This document shows positions 1 through 7,405 of a stretch of 28,032 nucleotides of DNA, piece by piece. A program made the position numbers and the translations under genes. The notes below the pieces were generated by a model, which saw only the letters and a program-made list of their open reading frames with translations, was not told where the DNA came from and searched no databases. Numbering within the stretch: position 1 is the stretch's first letter; the number at the start of each line of letters is the position of its first letter. This stretch comes from Candidatus Ribeiella danica (GTDB taxonomy: Bacteria; Chloroflexota; Chloroflexia; Chloroflexales; Roseiflexaceae): contig JADKFS010000004.1 of NCBI GenBank assembly GCA_016717335.1, positions 1 to 28,032 on the forward strand, given 5' to 3'.

Positions 1-81
1 CAGGACTTCCACGCTCAGTTCGAGCACCTGGCAGAGTCCGACTCGCGGCAGTATATCAAGGCAGGCGTAGATCGATCGTGA
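1..81 (+). CDS. 3' end of an unidentified CDS (partial)
   Basis: The first frame is open from the window edge and ends at a TGA at 79-81, giving 26 residues (begins QDFHAQFEHLAESDSRQY). The mixed, charged composition looks like real protein and differs from the Arg/Ala/Pro-rich shadow frames nearby. The start and most of the gene lie upstream of the window, so no function can be given. A GTG overlaps the stop as GTGA at 78-81 and opens an 82-codon frame, but that frame has no recognisable content. Confidence 0.35.
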   Translation, partial: QDFHAQFEHLAESDSRQYIKAGVDRS

Positions 82-1223
82 GCCACGTCGAATTTTGCCG
101 GCCTGCTCTTCACGCTGCGCGCTGGAACTGGGGACCAGATCGTTTCTGGGAGGTGATCAAGGACGTTGCTCACCGGCACGCTTTAAACATTCGGTCAACA
201 CAGCGGCAACTTCCGGGGCGAGCGATCCCAGGAGAGGTGCAGCAGGTAGCGACCGGAGCAGATACACCGAGCGCTCTGTCCGGCGCTGAACGGGCAAGCG
301 CATCAGCCCCGACGGAAGTTACGTGATGGTTGCATCACTCTTCGACGGCTATGAGCCGCGTCCATGTGCATAACGCATCATGGGCAATGCGCGTGCGGGC
401 TTCGAGGAACGTATACGTGATCATTTGCTGGCGCACGCACTCCGGCAAGGGCGTGAACTCGTTTCGCGCCATTGACTCAATTCCGAGAACGTACTCAAGC
501 TCAAGAACGCACATTATTATTCGTGACGATCACGCGACGCTTGACGCGCACCACGCCATCGGGCGAATCACTCCACCGCCATCCATGCGAAGCGTCCACC
601 TCCCAAACTGTCGCGTCGTTGCCTTCGCCACGGCCATCAATGCGCGCGGGGCAGGATGTGCCGCTGCGCACGCGCCGCGCAGGTCTCCACCGCGATCGCC
701 CGGCCATCAGCACGCGCCGCTGCCCGCGCCGCGGTTGAACACCGCGCGTGCGCTGACCGCGCCGCCGTTCCTGGCGACGCGATCAGCCCGCTGCACTGGA
801 CGTGCGTCAACGACGGGCCACTGCCACCTGGCCTGCTTCCCGGTCGCGCCCGGCCTGATCCGTATCCGCGCGCGGCTCGCCAGCGCTGCGGTTCCCTCCG
901 GCGCAGCAGGCCACGCTGTGCTGTGCATAATCGCGCTGAACATTCGTCCGATTGGTGGTCGTCGATCGCGCTGGCACCTGCCGCAGCCTCTGGGTCTGCT
1001 GATCCGTTCCACGTTCGCGCCGCTGGTTTGAGCTGTCGCCACAGGTTGCCAGACGGCCCGGCCGCCGTCAAAATGAATCACTTTGCCCGGCGCGCGTGGC
1101 GCGCTGCCCTTCGGCGGCCGAAATTGACACGTTTTGACTGCGACCTTTCCGCCGTCTGGCGCGTGCGCGCCATCAGCAATCCGCAGTCGCCGCAACGGCA
1201 GTCGGCGAAAAGGCACGCAGACC
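82..1223. other. Region without a recognisable gene
   Basis: Apart from the small minus-strand ORF at 335-514, I see no convincing gene. Several long open frames exist on both strands between 540 and 1220, but they are Arg/Ala/Pro/Ser-rich and mutually overlapping, as expected from high-GC DNA lacking stops. A TTGACA-like hexamer lies at 1124-1129, about 95 bp before the SSB remnant, but no good -10 element is present at the right distance. The stretch may be decayed coding DNA. Confidence 0.4.
335..514 (-). CDS. Hypothetical small protein, 59 residues
   Basis: An ATG at 514 opens a 59-codon frame ending in TGA at 335-337. The product begins MCVLELEYVLGIESMARN and looks amphipathic and balanced, with Leu, Glu, Ile, Tyr and Phe, unlike the Arg/Pro-rich spurious frames around it. 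An in-frame stop lies a few codons upstream, so the start cannot be far away. No clear Shine-Dalgarno sequence precedes it. I do not recognise a family. It may be a genuine small gene or the surviving piece of a larger decayed one. Confidence 0.3.
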   Translation of the reverse strand: MCVLELEYVLGIESMARNEFTPLPECVRQQMITYTFLEARTRIAHDALCTWTRLIAVEE

Positions 1224-1665
1224 ATGAAGACCAATCAGTTCGAGCTCAGCGGCTTCGTCGGCAACCCACCGGACGCGCAGTTCACCCCAGATGGAAGACT
1301 GGTCGTGACGTTCAACCTGTACCAGGGGGGCGCTGGAGCGACAGGAGCGGCGCGGCGCGCGAGAAGACCCAAGGCAGATCACCGCCTGGGGCGCGCAGGC
1401 CAGGTCGCCCAGCAGCGGCTCGCGAAGGGCACGCGCGTCCGGGTGATCAGGCGGATCGACCAGCAGGCCTGAGGGCGCGGGCGCGCAGCGGAGTACAGGA
1501 CCGTGCTGGTGGCGACCGGGGATCGTGCTGGTCAGCTCCGCCGCCCGGGAGGCACCCGCCGAGGCGTCGCTTGCCGACGTGTGGACGCCGAGCAGGCCGC
1601 GGCGACCGAGCCGAGCGCCGGAGCCGGGAGTCGAGATCGGCGCCCAAGCGCCCGCCGCACAAGCG
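1224..1665 (+). pseudogene. Frameshifted single-stranded DNA-binding protein (SSB) remnant
   Basis: From ATG 1224 the frame reads as an SSB OB-fold N-terminus, with the motif LSGFVGNPPDAQFTPDGRLV followed by VTFNLYQ. The rest of the fold is found only by changing frame: EKTQ, then ITAWGAQ, then VAQQRLAKGTRVRV with RIDQQ, and then IVLVSS in yet another frame near 1520-1540. At least three indels separate these pieces. Downstream sequence to about 1665 looks like the Ala/Pro/Gln-rich SSB tail, but no acidic C-terminal tip is visible. SSBs coat single-stranded DNA in replication and repair; as written this copy cannot make one. The 3' limit is approximate. Confidence 0.7.
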
Positions 1666-2235
1666 CGCCGCGTAGAGCGCTCACCACCGAGGCGGCGTGC
1701 GGCACGCCGCAGCCCGACCACCGCTGCCGCACTGCGCACCGAGTTGACGCGGCGCGGCGTGGACCAACCTCGGCAACGGCCCACCGTCCCCACCCGTTCA
1801 TCTGCGGTGCTGGGCGGCCCCGGCCAGCGGCGGCGCAGGCACGCCGGCAGGAGCGGCCTGCCGCATCACCGTGGCCGTGTGGCGCCGCACCACCTGGCTC
1901 CGCCGAGGCCATCACCGACTGCCGCGACGACAGGCGCACGATCGATCGCACCGCCTGTGCCGCCGGATGCGCCGGGCCAGTGTGTTGGTTCCGGGGGCTT
2001 GGGCAGCGGCGCCGACCGCCAGCGGACTCCGGTTCCGGAGCGGCTGGTGCGATCGGCACCGGCTCCACCGAAATGGTCCGGCGCTGCGCCAGGGCACCCT
2101 CGGTTGGCCGCTGTCCGCGCTGTTGGCCTGCGTGCTGGCGCACCCTACGGTCAGGCCAACGCGCACCTGGGGGTGATTCCCCCTCCTCCTGCCGGCCAAG
2201 ATAGGATCATGGTCCTGGTGCCAGTGACCCAAACG
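1666..2235. other. GC-rich region without a recognisable gene
   Basis: Long open frames on both strands are Arg/Ala/Pro/Gly-rich and I take them as by-products of high GC. One plus-strand frame runs without a stop into the Rhs core remnant at 2236, but its upstream part has no Rhs or YD-repeat character. I see no RNA gene, terminator or repeat here. Confidence 0.4.
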
Positions 2236-2301
2236 GGCCTGCTGTGCTATCATGCGCGTTACTACAACCCGGCGATTGGGCGGTTCGTGAGTGCGGATAG
2301 C
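2236..2301 (+). repeat. 66-bp inverted repeat, left copy (Rhs core)
   Basis: This copy pairs with 5428-5493 in inverted orientation with six mismatches. A 29-bp perfect stretch occupies 2248-2276 here and 5453-5481 in the partner. The repeats flank the IS element, the AT-rich small genes and the variable end of the Rhs gene. Confidence 0.85.
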
Positions 2302-2328
2302 TTATTTCTGGACCGAGTGATGCAGTAG
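2236..2328 (+). pseudogene. Rhs/YD core-end remnant
   Basis: The frame encodes YHARYYNPAIGRFVSADS, the hallmark end of the Rhs repeat-associated core, followed by a short tail LFLDRVMQ and TAG at 2326-2328. No Rhs repeats are recognisable upstream, so this is a fragment. Its first 66 bp match 5428-5493 of the large Rhs gene in the opposite orientation (60 of 66 identical, 29 bp unbroken). The match stops exactly after the VSADS codons, where Rhs proteins switch from conserved core to variable tip. The IS701-like element lies 35 bp downstream. Confidence 0.75.
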
Positions 2329-2363
2329 GAACAGGGAAACCTCAGAAACTAGATTGGCACTAG

Positions 2364-2380
2364 TATTACAACGCGGAGTC
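2364..2380 (+). repeat. IS left terminal inverted repeat
   Basis: Seventeen bases identical to the reverse complement of 3886-3902. With the flanking AG/CT the match extends to 19 bp (2362-2380). Confidence 0.88.
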
Positions 2381-2399
2381 CAAGACGTGATCTGGTAAC

Positions 2400-2427
2400 T
2401 TGACCATAATGGAGTGCATGGTATCCT
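2400..2427 (+). promoter_or_regulatory. Putative transposase promoter
   Basis: A TTGACC -35-like hexamer (2400-2405) and TATCCT -10-like hexamer (2422-2427) are separated by 16 bp. Transcription would start near 2433, inside the loop of the hairpin at 2414-2472 and after its left arm. Confidence 0.45.
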
Positions 2428-2472
2428 GTCCTCAAACCGATCTCACCTGGATTGAGGAAGGACACCATGCAC
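2414..2472 (+). promoter_or_regulatory. RNA hairpin covering the transposase start codon
   Basis: Bases 2414-2427 can pair with 2459-2472 over 14 positions with a single A-C mismatch, leaving a 31-nt loop. The right arm contains the ATG (2467-2469) and touches the end of the AGGAAGG ribosome binding site. RNA from the internal promoter would lack the left arm, whereas RNA entering from outside the IS would contain it and could hide the start codon. IS10 and IS50 are known to protect themselves from read-through transcription this way; its operation here is inferred. Confidence 0.55.
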
Positions 2473-3900
2473 CGTACCATTGTAGCACTGACCTGTCCCG
2501 TGCCAGCGTGCACCTTGACCGTGATCGATATCGAAGCCTTGCTGCCTGCCTTGGAGCGCTATGGTGAACACTTCAAGCGCACCTTTGCCCGTCGTGACCA
2601 GCACGTCTGGGCCTCTCGCTACCTCCAGGGCTTGCTTGCTACCCTCCCGCGCAAATCCTGCGAACCGATCGCGCTCGCCTTGGGCGTCTCGGTGCGTGCT
2701 CTGCAAGCCTTTATCGCTGAGAGCACCTGGTCCAGTCTTCCCGTGCTCGTTCAGCACGAGCGCCTGATCGCTCGCTCGCTTGGTGACGCCGCCGATGGCG
2801 TCTTCCTCGTCGACGAAGCCGGCATGCCCAAACAAGGTCATCACTCCGCTGGTGTGGCCCATCAGTACTGTGGTGCGCTCGGTAACGTCTGTTCGTGTCA
2901 CGTTGGTGTCTTTGTCGGCTATGCCTCCCGCACAGGCTACACGCTTGTCGGCGGTCAGTTGTTCGTTCCTCAAGACTGGTTTGGTGAGCAGCTGGCGGCG
3001 CTGCGCCAGGAAGTCGGTTTGCCCACCGAGCTCACCTTCCGCACCAAACCGCAACTCGCGGTCGACCTGCTCCAAGCCATCGCCGCTCGTGGCATCTTAT
3101 TGGGGCGCTGGGTGGCTGCTGATGCGCTCTACGGCAACGCGCCTGCCTTTCGTGATGCGGTGGCGGCGTTGGGGAAATGGTACGTTACCGAAGTCTCGTC
3201 CGATCAGCTGATGTGGCGGCGTACCCCTGCGCTGATCATTCCAGCCTGGTCAGGCAAAGGACGCAAACCGACCAAGCAACGACTGAAAACGCCCGCGAAT
3301 GCGTCCTATCGCGTCGATGCACTGGTGAGGCGACTGCCGAAAACGGCCTGGACACGCACCACCATTAAAGAAGGCAGTAAGGGACCGATCGTCTGTGATC
3401 TTGCCTTTGTGCGGGTGAATGAAGCGCGTGATGGGCTACCAGGACCGCGGCAGTGGTTGATCATTCGACGGAATGTGGGCAACCCGACGGTGGTGAAGTT
3501 CTACCTGAGCAACGCGCCCGAAACGCTCGAGACCGTCTGTCTCGCGCGGATGTGCGGAATGCGCTGGCCAATCGAGCTGACGTTTGAGGTCGGCAAGGAC
3601 GAACTGGGCATGGACCAGTACGAAACACGCTCGTGGCAGGGTTGGCATCATCATATGGTATTGGTCATGCTGGCACATCATTTTTTTGTGTGGGTTCGCC
3701 AGCAGCTCGAGGAAAAGGCGCCGGCGTTGACGCTGTGCCAGGTGCGCTTGCTGATCACGAGTGTCATCCGCAAGCCAATCGTGGATGCTGCTCGTGCGTT
3801 GGTGCTGGTCGTCTACTATCAGCGTCGCAACCACGCCGCCTACCGCTCGCATCGCAAACGCAAGCTCGCCCAGTTAGCTGCTTTCGACTCCGCGTTGTAA
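2467..3900 (+). CDS. IS701 family transposase, intact
   Basis: This 477-residue DDE transposase moves the surrounding IS. I chose ATG 2467 over the in-frame TTG at 2452 because AGGAAGG at 2456-2460 is well placed before it. The first catalytic Asp is in VFLVDEAGMPKQG (about residue 116), followed by the IS701-typical HQYCGALGNV block. The second Asp is in WVAADALYGN (about 219), and the Glu lies in IELTFEVGKDELGMD (about 370-380). The length is normal and the frame unbroken, in contrast to most genes in this window. The start codon may be masked by a hairpin in read-through RNA. Confidence 0.92.
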   Translation: MHRTIVALTCPVPACTLTVIDIEALLPALERYGEHFKRTFARRDQHVWASRYLQGLLATLPRKSCEPIALALGVSVRALQAFIAESTWSSLPVLVQHERLIARSLGDAADGVFLVDEAGMPKQGHHSAGVAHQYCGALGNVCSCHVGVFVGYASRTGYTLVGGQLFVPQDWFGEQLAALRQEVGLPTELTFRTKPQLAVDLLQAIAARGILLGRWVAADALYGNAPAFRDAVAALGKWYVTEVSSDQLMWRRTPALIIPAWSGKGRKPTKQRLKTPANASYRVDALVRRLPKTAWTRTTIKEGSKGPIVCDLAFVRVNEARDGLPGPRQWLIIRRNVGNPTVVKFYLSNAPETLETVCLARMCGMRWPIELTFEVGKDELGMDQYETRSWQGWHHHMVLVMLAHHFFVWVRQQLEEKAPALTLCQVRLLITSVIRKPIVDAARALVLVVYYQRRNHAAYRSHRKRKLAQLAAFDSAL

Positions 3901-3902
3901 TA
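3886..3902 (-). repeat. IS right terminal inverted repeat
   Basis: The reverse complement equals the left repeat. The transposase stop codon TAA (3898-3900) lies inside this repeat, so the gene runs to within two bases of the element's end. Confidence 0.88.
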
Positions 3903-3941
3903 CTTGTATGTACCCCAAATAATCCGATACGCAACACCAGC

Positions 3942-4444
3942 CTAGGATTTGGATTTTCCCACAGGTATTATGGTTTTGGGGTTTGTGGATGGATATATTA
4001 GAATTTCTAATTCTGATCCTTTGTTAATATCTTTAATCCAAGGTCCCTGGGCTATAATCCTTCTGCGAGTAATAACGCCATTTATGACAATGTCTATATA
4101 TCCAGTCATCATGTGAATACCGTTACTCTTCTGTACCTTTTTTTCTACCTCTACCAGTGTAACTGTGATAATTTCTCCTTTCGATATAGATTGCTTCAAA
4201 TATAAGGTGACCATAGAAGAAAAATTACAATAGTAAGACAAAATGTAACACCAAAAATCGATCTCACGAACCAAACCGATGAGAAATTCGCCCTATTTGA
4301 CAATATATATATATTTAGAATTAAACCAAAAAAGCCAATTATTCCAAAAATATTGATATTTTGTTGTATATTAAACGGGCGATTTGGAAGGTGGTTAGAT
4401 GGCTTGGTTTTATTTGTTGCTGTCTTACAATATACGCGGCCATT
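3942..4444 (-). pseudogene. AT-rich small membrane protein, probable one frameshift (DUF3592-like)
   Basis: One frame (open 4444 to 4199) encodes two hydrophobic segments, IFGIIGFFGLILNIYIL and IFGVTFCLTIVIFLLW. A second frame (4274 to 3942, TAG stop at 3942-3944) continues with a soluble beta-type domain containing GEIITVTLVEVEKK and ELEILIYPSTNPKTIIPVG. Together they resemble a DUF3592-type protein, a membrane anchor followed by a small domain ending near Asp/Ser-x-NP. They join with one indel near 4200. Alternatively ATG 4214 gives a separate 90-residue soluble protein. Base composition is much more AT-rich than the surroundings, as in the adjacent Rhs tip. Lying downstream of that tip on the same strand, it is a candidate immunity or partner gene; this is inference. 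Confidence 0.4.
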
Positions 4445-4656
4445 TCATAAATATTTGCAAACATATAACAATCCATTCCATATATGAGTGAATGAAAGAT
4501 AGTGTCATCCAGTTTTCGCACTCGCTCGAACGTTTGAGCGAGATGTTCAGTCACTTTCCACAACACCCTATACAGAAACCTTAAAGCACGACCTATATCG
4601 TGTAAGTAAGGAGGTGTTCTGTCTCGTTTGGAGCTACTGTGAAAACCAGATGACAC
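4339..4656 (-). CDS. Hypothetical AT-rich ORF downstream of the Rhs gene
   Basis: A GTG at 4656 opens a 105-codon frame, 33 bp after the Rhs stop and on the same strand. The product is rich in Tyr, Phe, Ile and Leu, with a helical-looking centre (KVTEHLAQTFERVRKLDDTI), and matches no family I know. It overlaps the other-frame membrane sequence at 4199-4444, so at most one reading is right in the overlap. An internal ATG could also lead into the membrane frame through an indel. Position and low GC make it a second candidate immunity gene; evidence is weak. Confidence 0.28.
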   Translation of the reverse strand: MSSGFHSSSKRDRTPPYLHDIGRALRFLYRVLWKVTEHLAQTFERVRKLDDTIFHSLIYGMDCYMFANIYEMAAYIVRQQQIKPSHLTTFQIARLIYNKISIFLE

Positions 4657-4689
4657 AACCCAATGATCGCTCCAAGTGGGGATTTCTAT

Positions 4690-6471
4690 TCATTGATTGC
4701 GATTTTGCAAATGATACTTACCTACATCATATAATGCACCAATCGCTATGCCTCCAATGGCCGACATTGTCCAATTGACCTTTGCTGCAGACATTGCAAA
4801 ACTGTGCTCAGCAAAGGCTCGCGTAACAGCCTGGCTACCACGTTGAACTACAGGTTGCATGAGACGATTAACATCTCCCACGCTGTCCGTACCTGCTTGT
4901 ACTGATAGTTTACTTACCACGCCTGTATCCATTACACTTGTTACTGCTGTCCTTTGATAATCTCCAGAGCTAGGTGCCCCATCGATTTTCTCTTTGGCAG
5001 TTGCTCCAACAAAACTTCCCACTTCATTGCCTATAATATTGAGTGTGCCTTCGGCTACAGTCTGTAGTACGGTTGTTTCGACTCTACTTGCGATAGCAAC
5101 TCCAACTTCACTTGACACCAATGATCCTGCTAGTGGACCAGCAGCAGCTGTAACGGCACCTCCAATTGCACCACTTAGTGCAGCTTCTCCAACTCCGCCC
5201 CAAGTCATTTCATTTCCATTCAATTTCTGTGTTACAGCGTATGCTGTAACATTTATTGCCATTCCAATAACTGCCCCAGCAATAATCCAAGCGAAGTGAC
5301 CTGTCGGATCAGTTTTTTTAACTGGATTGTTGGTCACATAACTATAGCGATTGAGTTGCTGTGGATCATCTGGGCCGTTACTTGATTTACTTGGCCCCAG
5401 TGTAAGTGCGTCGGCTCCTGGTACCACGCTATCCGCACTCACAAACCGCGCGATCGCCGGGTTGTAGTAACGCGCATGATAATACAGCAGCCCCGCTCCG
5501 TCCAGTCGCTGGCCGGTGTAGTTCAGGTTCGTCTGGAGCACACCGCCGCTGCGCACCGCGCCCCACGGGTCGAAGTCCTGCCGGCTCACGACCGCGCCCG
5601 CGCTGTCCGTCGCCAAGCTGACGCTGCCCAGGTGATCGCCGTGCAGGTAGGTCACGCCCGCGCTGGTGCGCATGGCGACGACCTGCCCGTTGAAGGTGTA
5701 GTACAGCGTCCGCGCGCCGCTGGTGGTCTGCTCCCACAGCCCCTGGAAGGAGACGGTTGTCGTCGTCGTGGTGCCGACGGTGACGGTCTTGGCCACGCGC
5801 TCGCCATCCGCGTCGTACAGATAGGTCTCTGCCCCGCCCGCGTAGGTCACGCTTGCCGGCCGGTTGTCGGCGGTCCAGGTGTACGTGCGCCCGCCGCCGC
5901 TGACCAGGTTGCCGTTCGCGTCATAGCAGTAGCCAGCCGCGCCGACCCGCACCACGGCATGGGCTTTGGCGAGCGCGCCGTCCGCGCAGCTGGCGCTCTG
6001 CGCGCCGTAGCTATAGGTCACGCCGGCCTTGCTGGTGAGGTTGCCGAGCGGGTCGTAGGTGGAGATCTCGTCGTAGGATGCGGGCGCACTGATCGGCGTG
6101 CTGGTCGGGGTGGCGGTGGCCGTGGCGGTTGCGCCACCCGGTGTGCTGCTCGGGCTGCTGGTCGGCGTCCGCGTCGCCGTGCGGGTCGGCGTGGCGGTCG
6201 GCCCTCCCGGCGTGCTGGTCGGCGTTTGCGTCGGCGTGCTGGTCGGCCCGGCCGGCGTGTTGGTCGGGGTCGCGGTGGGCGTGCCGCCGCCCGAGGGGTC
6301 GGGCATCGCCGCGCTGTCCAGCCGGAGGTCGTCGAACGTCGCGGCCACCGCGTTCCCGTTGGTCGCGCCCAGCACCAGCTTGGTCGCCTGGCTGGTGAAG
6401 CTCTGGCTGGAACTACCGGCGAACGCCGCCCCGAACGCCGCGTCGCCACTCGCCAGGTAGGCCTCCAGCAC
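4690..6471 (-). CDS. Rhs/YD-repeat protein C-terminal part with variable AT-rich tip
   Basis: This 593-residue frame is open from 6504; the first usable start is GTG 6471, and a stop lies just upstream, so the gene seems 5'-truncated. Residues 1-57 resemble a carbohydrate-binding-type end. Residues 63-130 are a Thr/Pro linker. YD-type repeats follow (DEISTYDPLGNL, YCYDANGNLV, YLYDADGERV), then the core LHGDHLGSVSLATD and YHARYYNPAIARFVSADS (331-348), and NRYSYVTNNPVKKTDPTGH (374-392). The last 200 residues differ: hydrophobic FAWIIAGAVIGMAINV, a Gly/Ala-rich stretch and a C-terminal SAIGGIAIGALYDV. From about 5420 downward GC falls sharply, the usual sign of an exchanged Rhs tip. Rhs proteins encase and deliver toxic tips; the tip's activity is unknown, perhaps membrane-acting given its hydrophobic segments. 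Confidence 0.82.
   Translation of the reverse strand: MLEAYLASGDAAFGAAFAGSSSQSFTSQATKLVLGATNGNAVAATFDDLRLDSAAMPDPSGGGTPTATPTNTPAGPTSTPTQTPTSTPGGPTATPTRTATRTPTSSPSSTPGGATATATATPTSTPISAPASYDEISTYDPLGNLTSKAGVTYSYGAQSASCADGALAKAHAVVRVGAAGYCYDANGNLVSGGGRTYTWTADNRPASVTYAGGAETYLYDADGERVAKTVTVGTTTTTTVSFQGLWEQTTSGARTLYYTFNGQVVAMRTSAGVTYLHGDHLGSVSLATDSAGAVVSRQDFDPWGAVRSGGVLQTNLNYTGQRLDGAGLLYYHARYYNPAIARFVSADSVVPGADALTLGPSKSSNGPDDPQQLNRYSYVTNNPVKKTDPTGHFAWIIAGAVIGMAINVTAYAVTQKLNGNEMTWGGVGEAALSGAIGGAVTAAAGPLAGSLVSSEVGVAIASRVETTVLQTVAEGTLNIIGNEVGSFVGATAKEKIDGAPSSGDYQRTAVTSVMDTGVVSKLSVQAGTDSVGDVNRLMQPVVQRGSQAVTRAFAEHSFAMSAAKVNWTMSAIGGIAIGALYDVGKYHLQNRNQ
5428..5493 (-). repeat. 66-bp inverted repeat, right copy (Rhs core)
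   Basis: Inverted partner of 2236-2301. It encodes the GLLYYHARYYNPAIARFVSADS segment of the large Rhs gene, split here as GLLYYHARYYNP and AIARFVSADS. Identity ends at the last VSADS codon in both copies. Confidence 0.85.
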
Positions 6472-6535
6472 CGCATTGCTGCCCGTGCCCTGCTGCGGAA
6501 TGTGTCAAGAGCCTTTGGACAGGATTCTGGGCGAA

Positions 6536-7174
6536 TTATGGTGCGTTGCTGCCGCCCACGCCCGACCCCGCCGGCGCAGGCTGGCCGACGGCGCCCCCCG
6601 CGTCAAGGGGCCGCTCCGCGGCTGATTCCCTTGACATGGAGCATCGACTGAAACGAATTGGAACAATCGCCACCAGCGAGGGCAGCACCTCGTCGGGCTC
6701 GATTGCCGCCCGCAGCCGCTGCCCCAGGCGAGTCAGCACCGCGTAGGGATCGTCGCGCTCGCCGGCAGCCGGTTGACGCCGCGCTGCAGCCGGTCGCGCA
6801 GCGGCTGGAACAGCACCGCCACCAAGCCGGCTGCCAGAATCGAGATCAGCGTCGTGTCGCGCGCCGCAGCAGCGGGTAGAGCCCGCCGAAGAACAGCGCC
6901 AGGGGAGCGAGCTGGGTCATGATCAGCAGACGCGTGAGCGCGTAGATCGGGCTGGCGGCCATTGCCGCGTAGAAGGCCGCGCGCTCGGATGCCCGCATCT
7001 ACCGGCGGTATGTGCGGCGCCACAGCGCCTATAAACAGGCCAATCGATGCGATGAACATCGCTCCGCCCACGATGCCGCCGGCGAGCATCGGGTGCTCCC
7101 ACTTCGACGGCCGATCGCGCGTGATCAGCGTAGAAGAAGCCACGGTTCCATCTTCTGTCGCGGGCCTGCCGCCG
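6536..7174 (-). pseudogene. Fragment of a membrane sensor histidine kinase (N-terminal part)
   Basis: Joining frames in the minus direction gives a membrane segment AGGIVGGAMFIASIGLFIG, then FYAAMAASPIYALTRLLIM with APLALFFGGLYPLLRRATRR. Next come TTLISILAAGLVAVLFQPL with RDRLQRGVNRL, and finally DDPYAVLTRLGQRLRAAIEP. The order FQPLRxRLQRGVNRL then DDPYAVLxRLGQRL is characteristic of NarX/LiaS-like sensor kinases of Chloroflexi, just before the dimerisation domain. At least three indels are needed, and no HisKA_3 or HATPase domain follows; sequence similarity fades near 6640. The fragment sits between the RTX gene and the truncated Rhs gene, so the Rhs island may have replaced its 3' half. 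Limits are approximate. Confidence 0.65.
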
Positions 7175-7327
7175 CGCCGCGGACCGCGGTCAGCCGGCTG
7201 GCAGGGCACTTATGGCGCTCGTCGCTCCACGTGACGAAAAGGATACCCCGGCGGCTTTCCCGGGCGCAAGGTGCAGCGCTTCCCAAAAAAGCGGGAATAT
7301 CAGGAGTGGATACATGGGCAGCGCGAG

Positions 7328-7369
7328 AGACCAGGCTCCCGTGCGCTCGGGCGCACGGGAGCCTGGTCT
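7328..7369 (-). terminator. Perfect 19-bp hairpin after the RTX gene
   Basis: Arms 7328-7346 and 7351-7369 are perfectly complementary around a 4-nt loop. The hairpin lies 36 bp beyond the stop of the minus-strand RTX gene. There is no T-run on either side, so it is not a textbook intrinsic terminator; it could still end or protect the transcript, or be a palindromic repeat. Confidence 0.5.
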
Positions 7370-7405
7370 GCCATTCACTGCCTGCGTTGGTGGGGCCATG
7401 CGACG

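Larger units (their letters stand above)
2364..3902 (+). mobile_element. IS701-like insertion sequence, complete (1539 bp)
   Basis: The element has perfect 17-bp terminal inverted repeats at 2364-2380 and 3886-3902 (tattacaacgcggagtc at the left end) and one intact transposase gene. The left flank is CTAG (2360-2363) and the right flank CTTG (3903-3906). This is an imperfect version of the 4-bp YTAR target duplication known for IS701-family elements; the mismatch could be mutation or a rearrangement since insertion. The symmetric flanking bases make the repeat look 19 bp long. It sits between an Rhs core remnant and an AT-rich block. Confidence 0.88.

Noticed and set aside
78..326. An 82-codon frame starting with GTG overlapping the first CDS stop (GTGA)
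   Set aside because: The overlap is attractive, but there is no clear ribosome binding site and the product has no recognisable features and a low-complexity end.
1124..1150. Promoter of the SSB remnant
   Set aside because: A TTGACA hexamer is present, but no plausible -10 element lies 16-18 bp downstream.
656..1675. A 339-codon plus-strand open frame
   Set aside because: Composition is Arg/Ala/Pro-rich and the SSB motifs in the same stretch lie mainly in other frames; only a few SSB residues fall in it.
5476..6651. A 391-codon plus-strand open frame
   Set aside because: It is the shadow of the minus-strand Rhs gene; its product is Arg/Gly/Ala-rich with no motif, while the opposite frame has clear YD and core motifs.
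7190..7399. A 69-codon minus-strand frame with a hydrophobic stretch
   Set aside because: It spans the perfect hairpin, has no ribosome binding site and ends in low-complexity sequence; the hydrophobic run may be chance.
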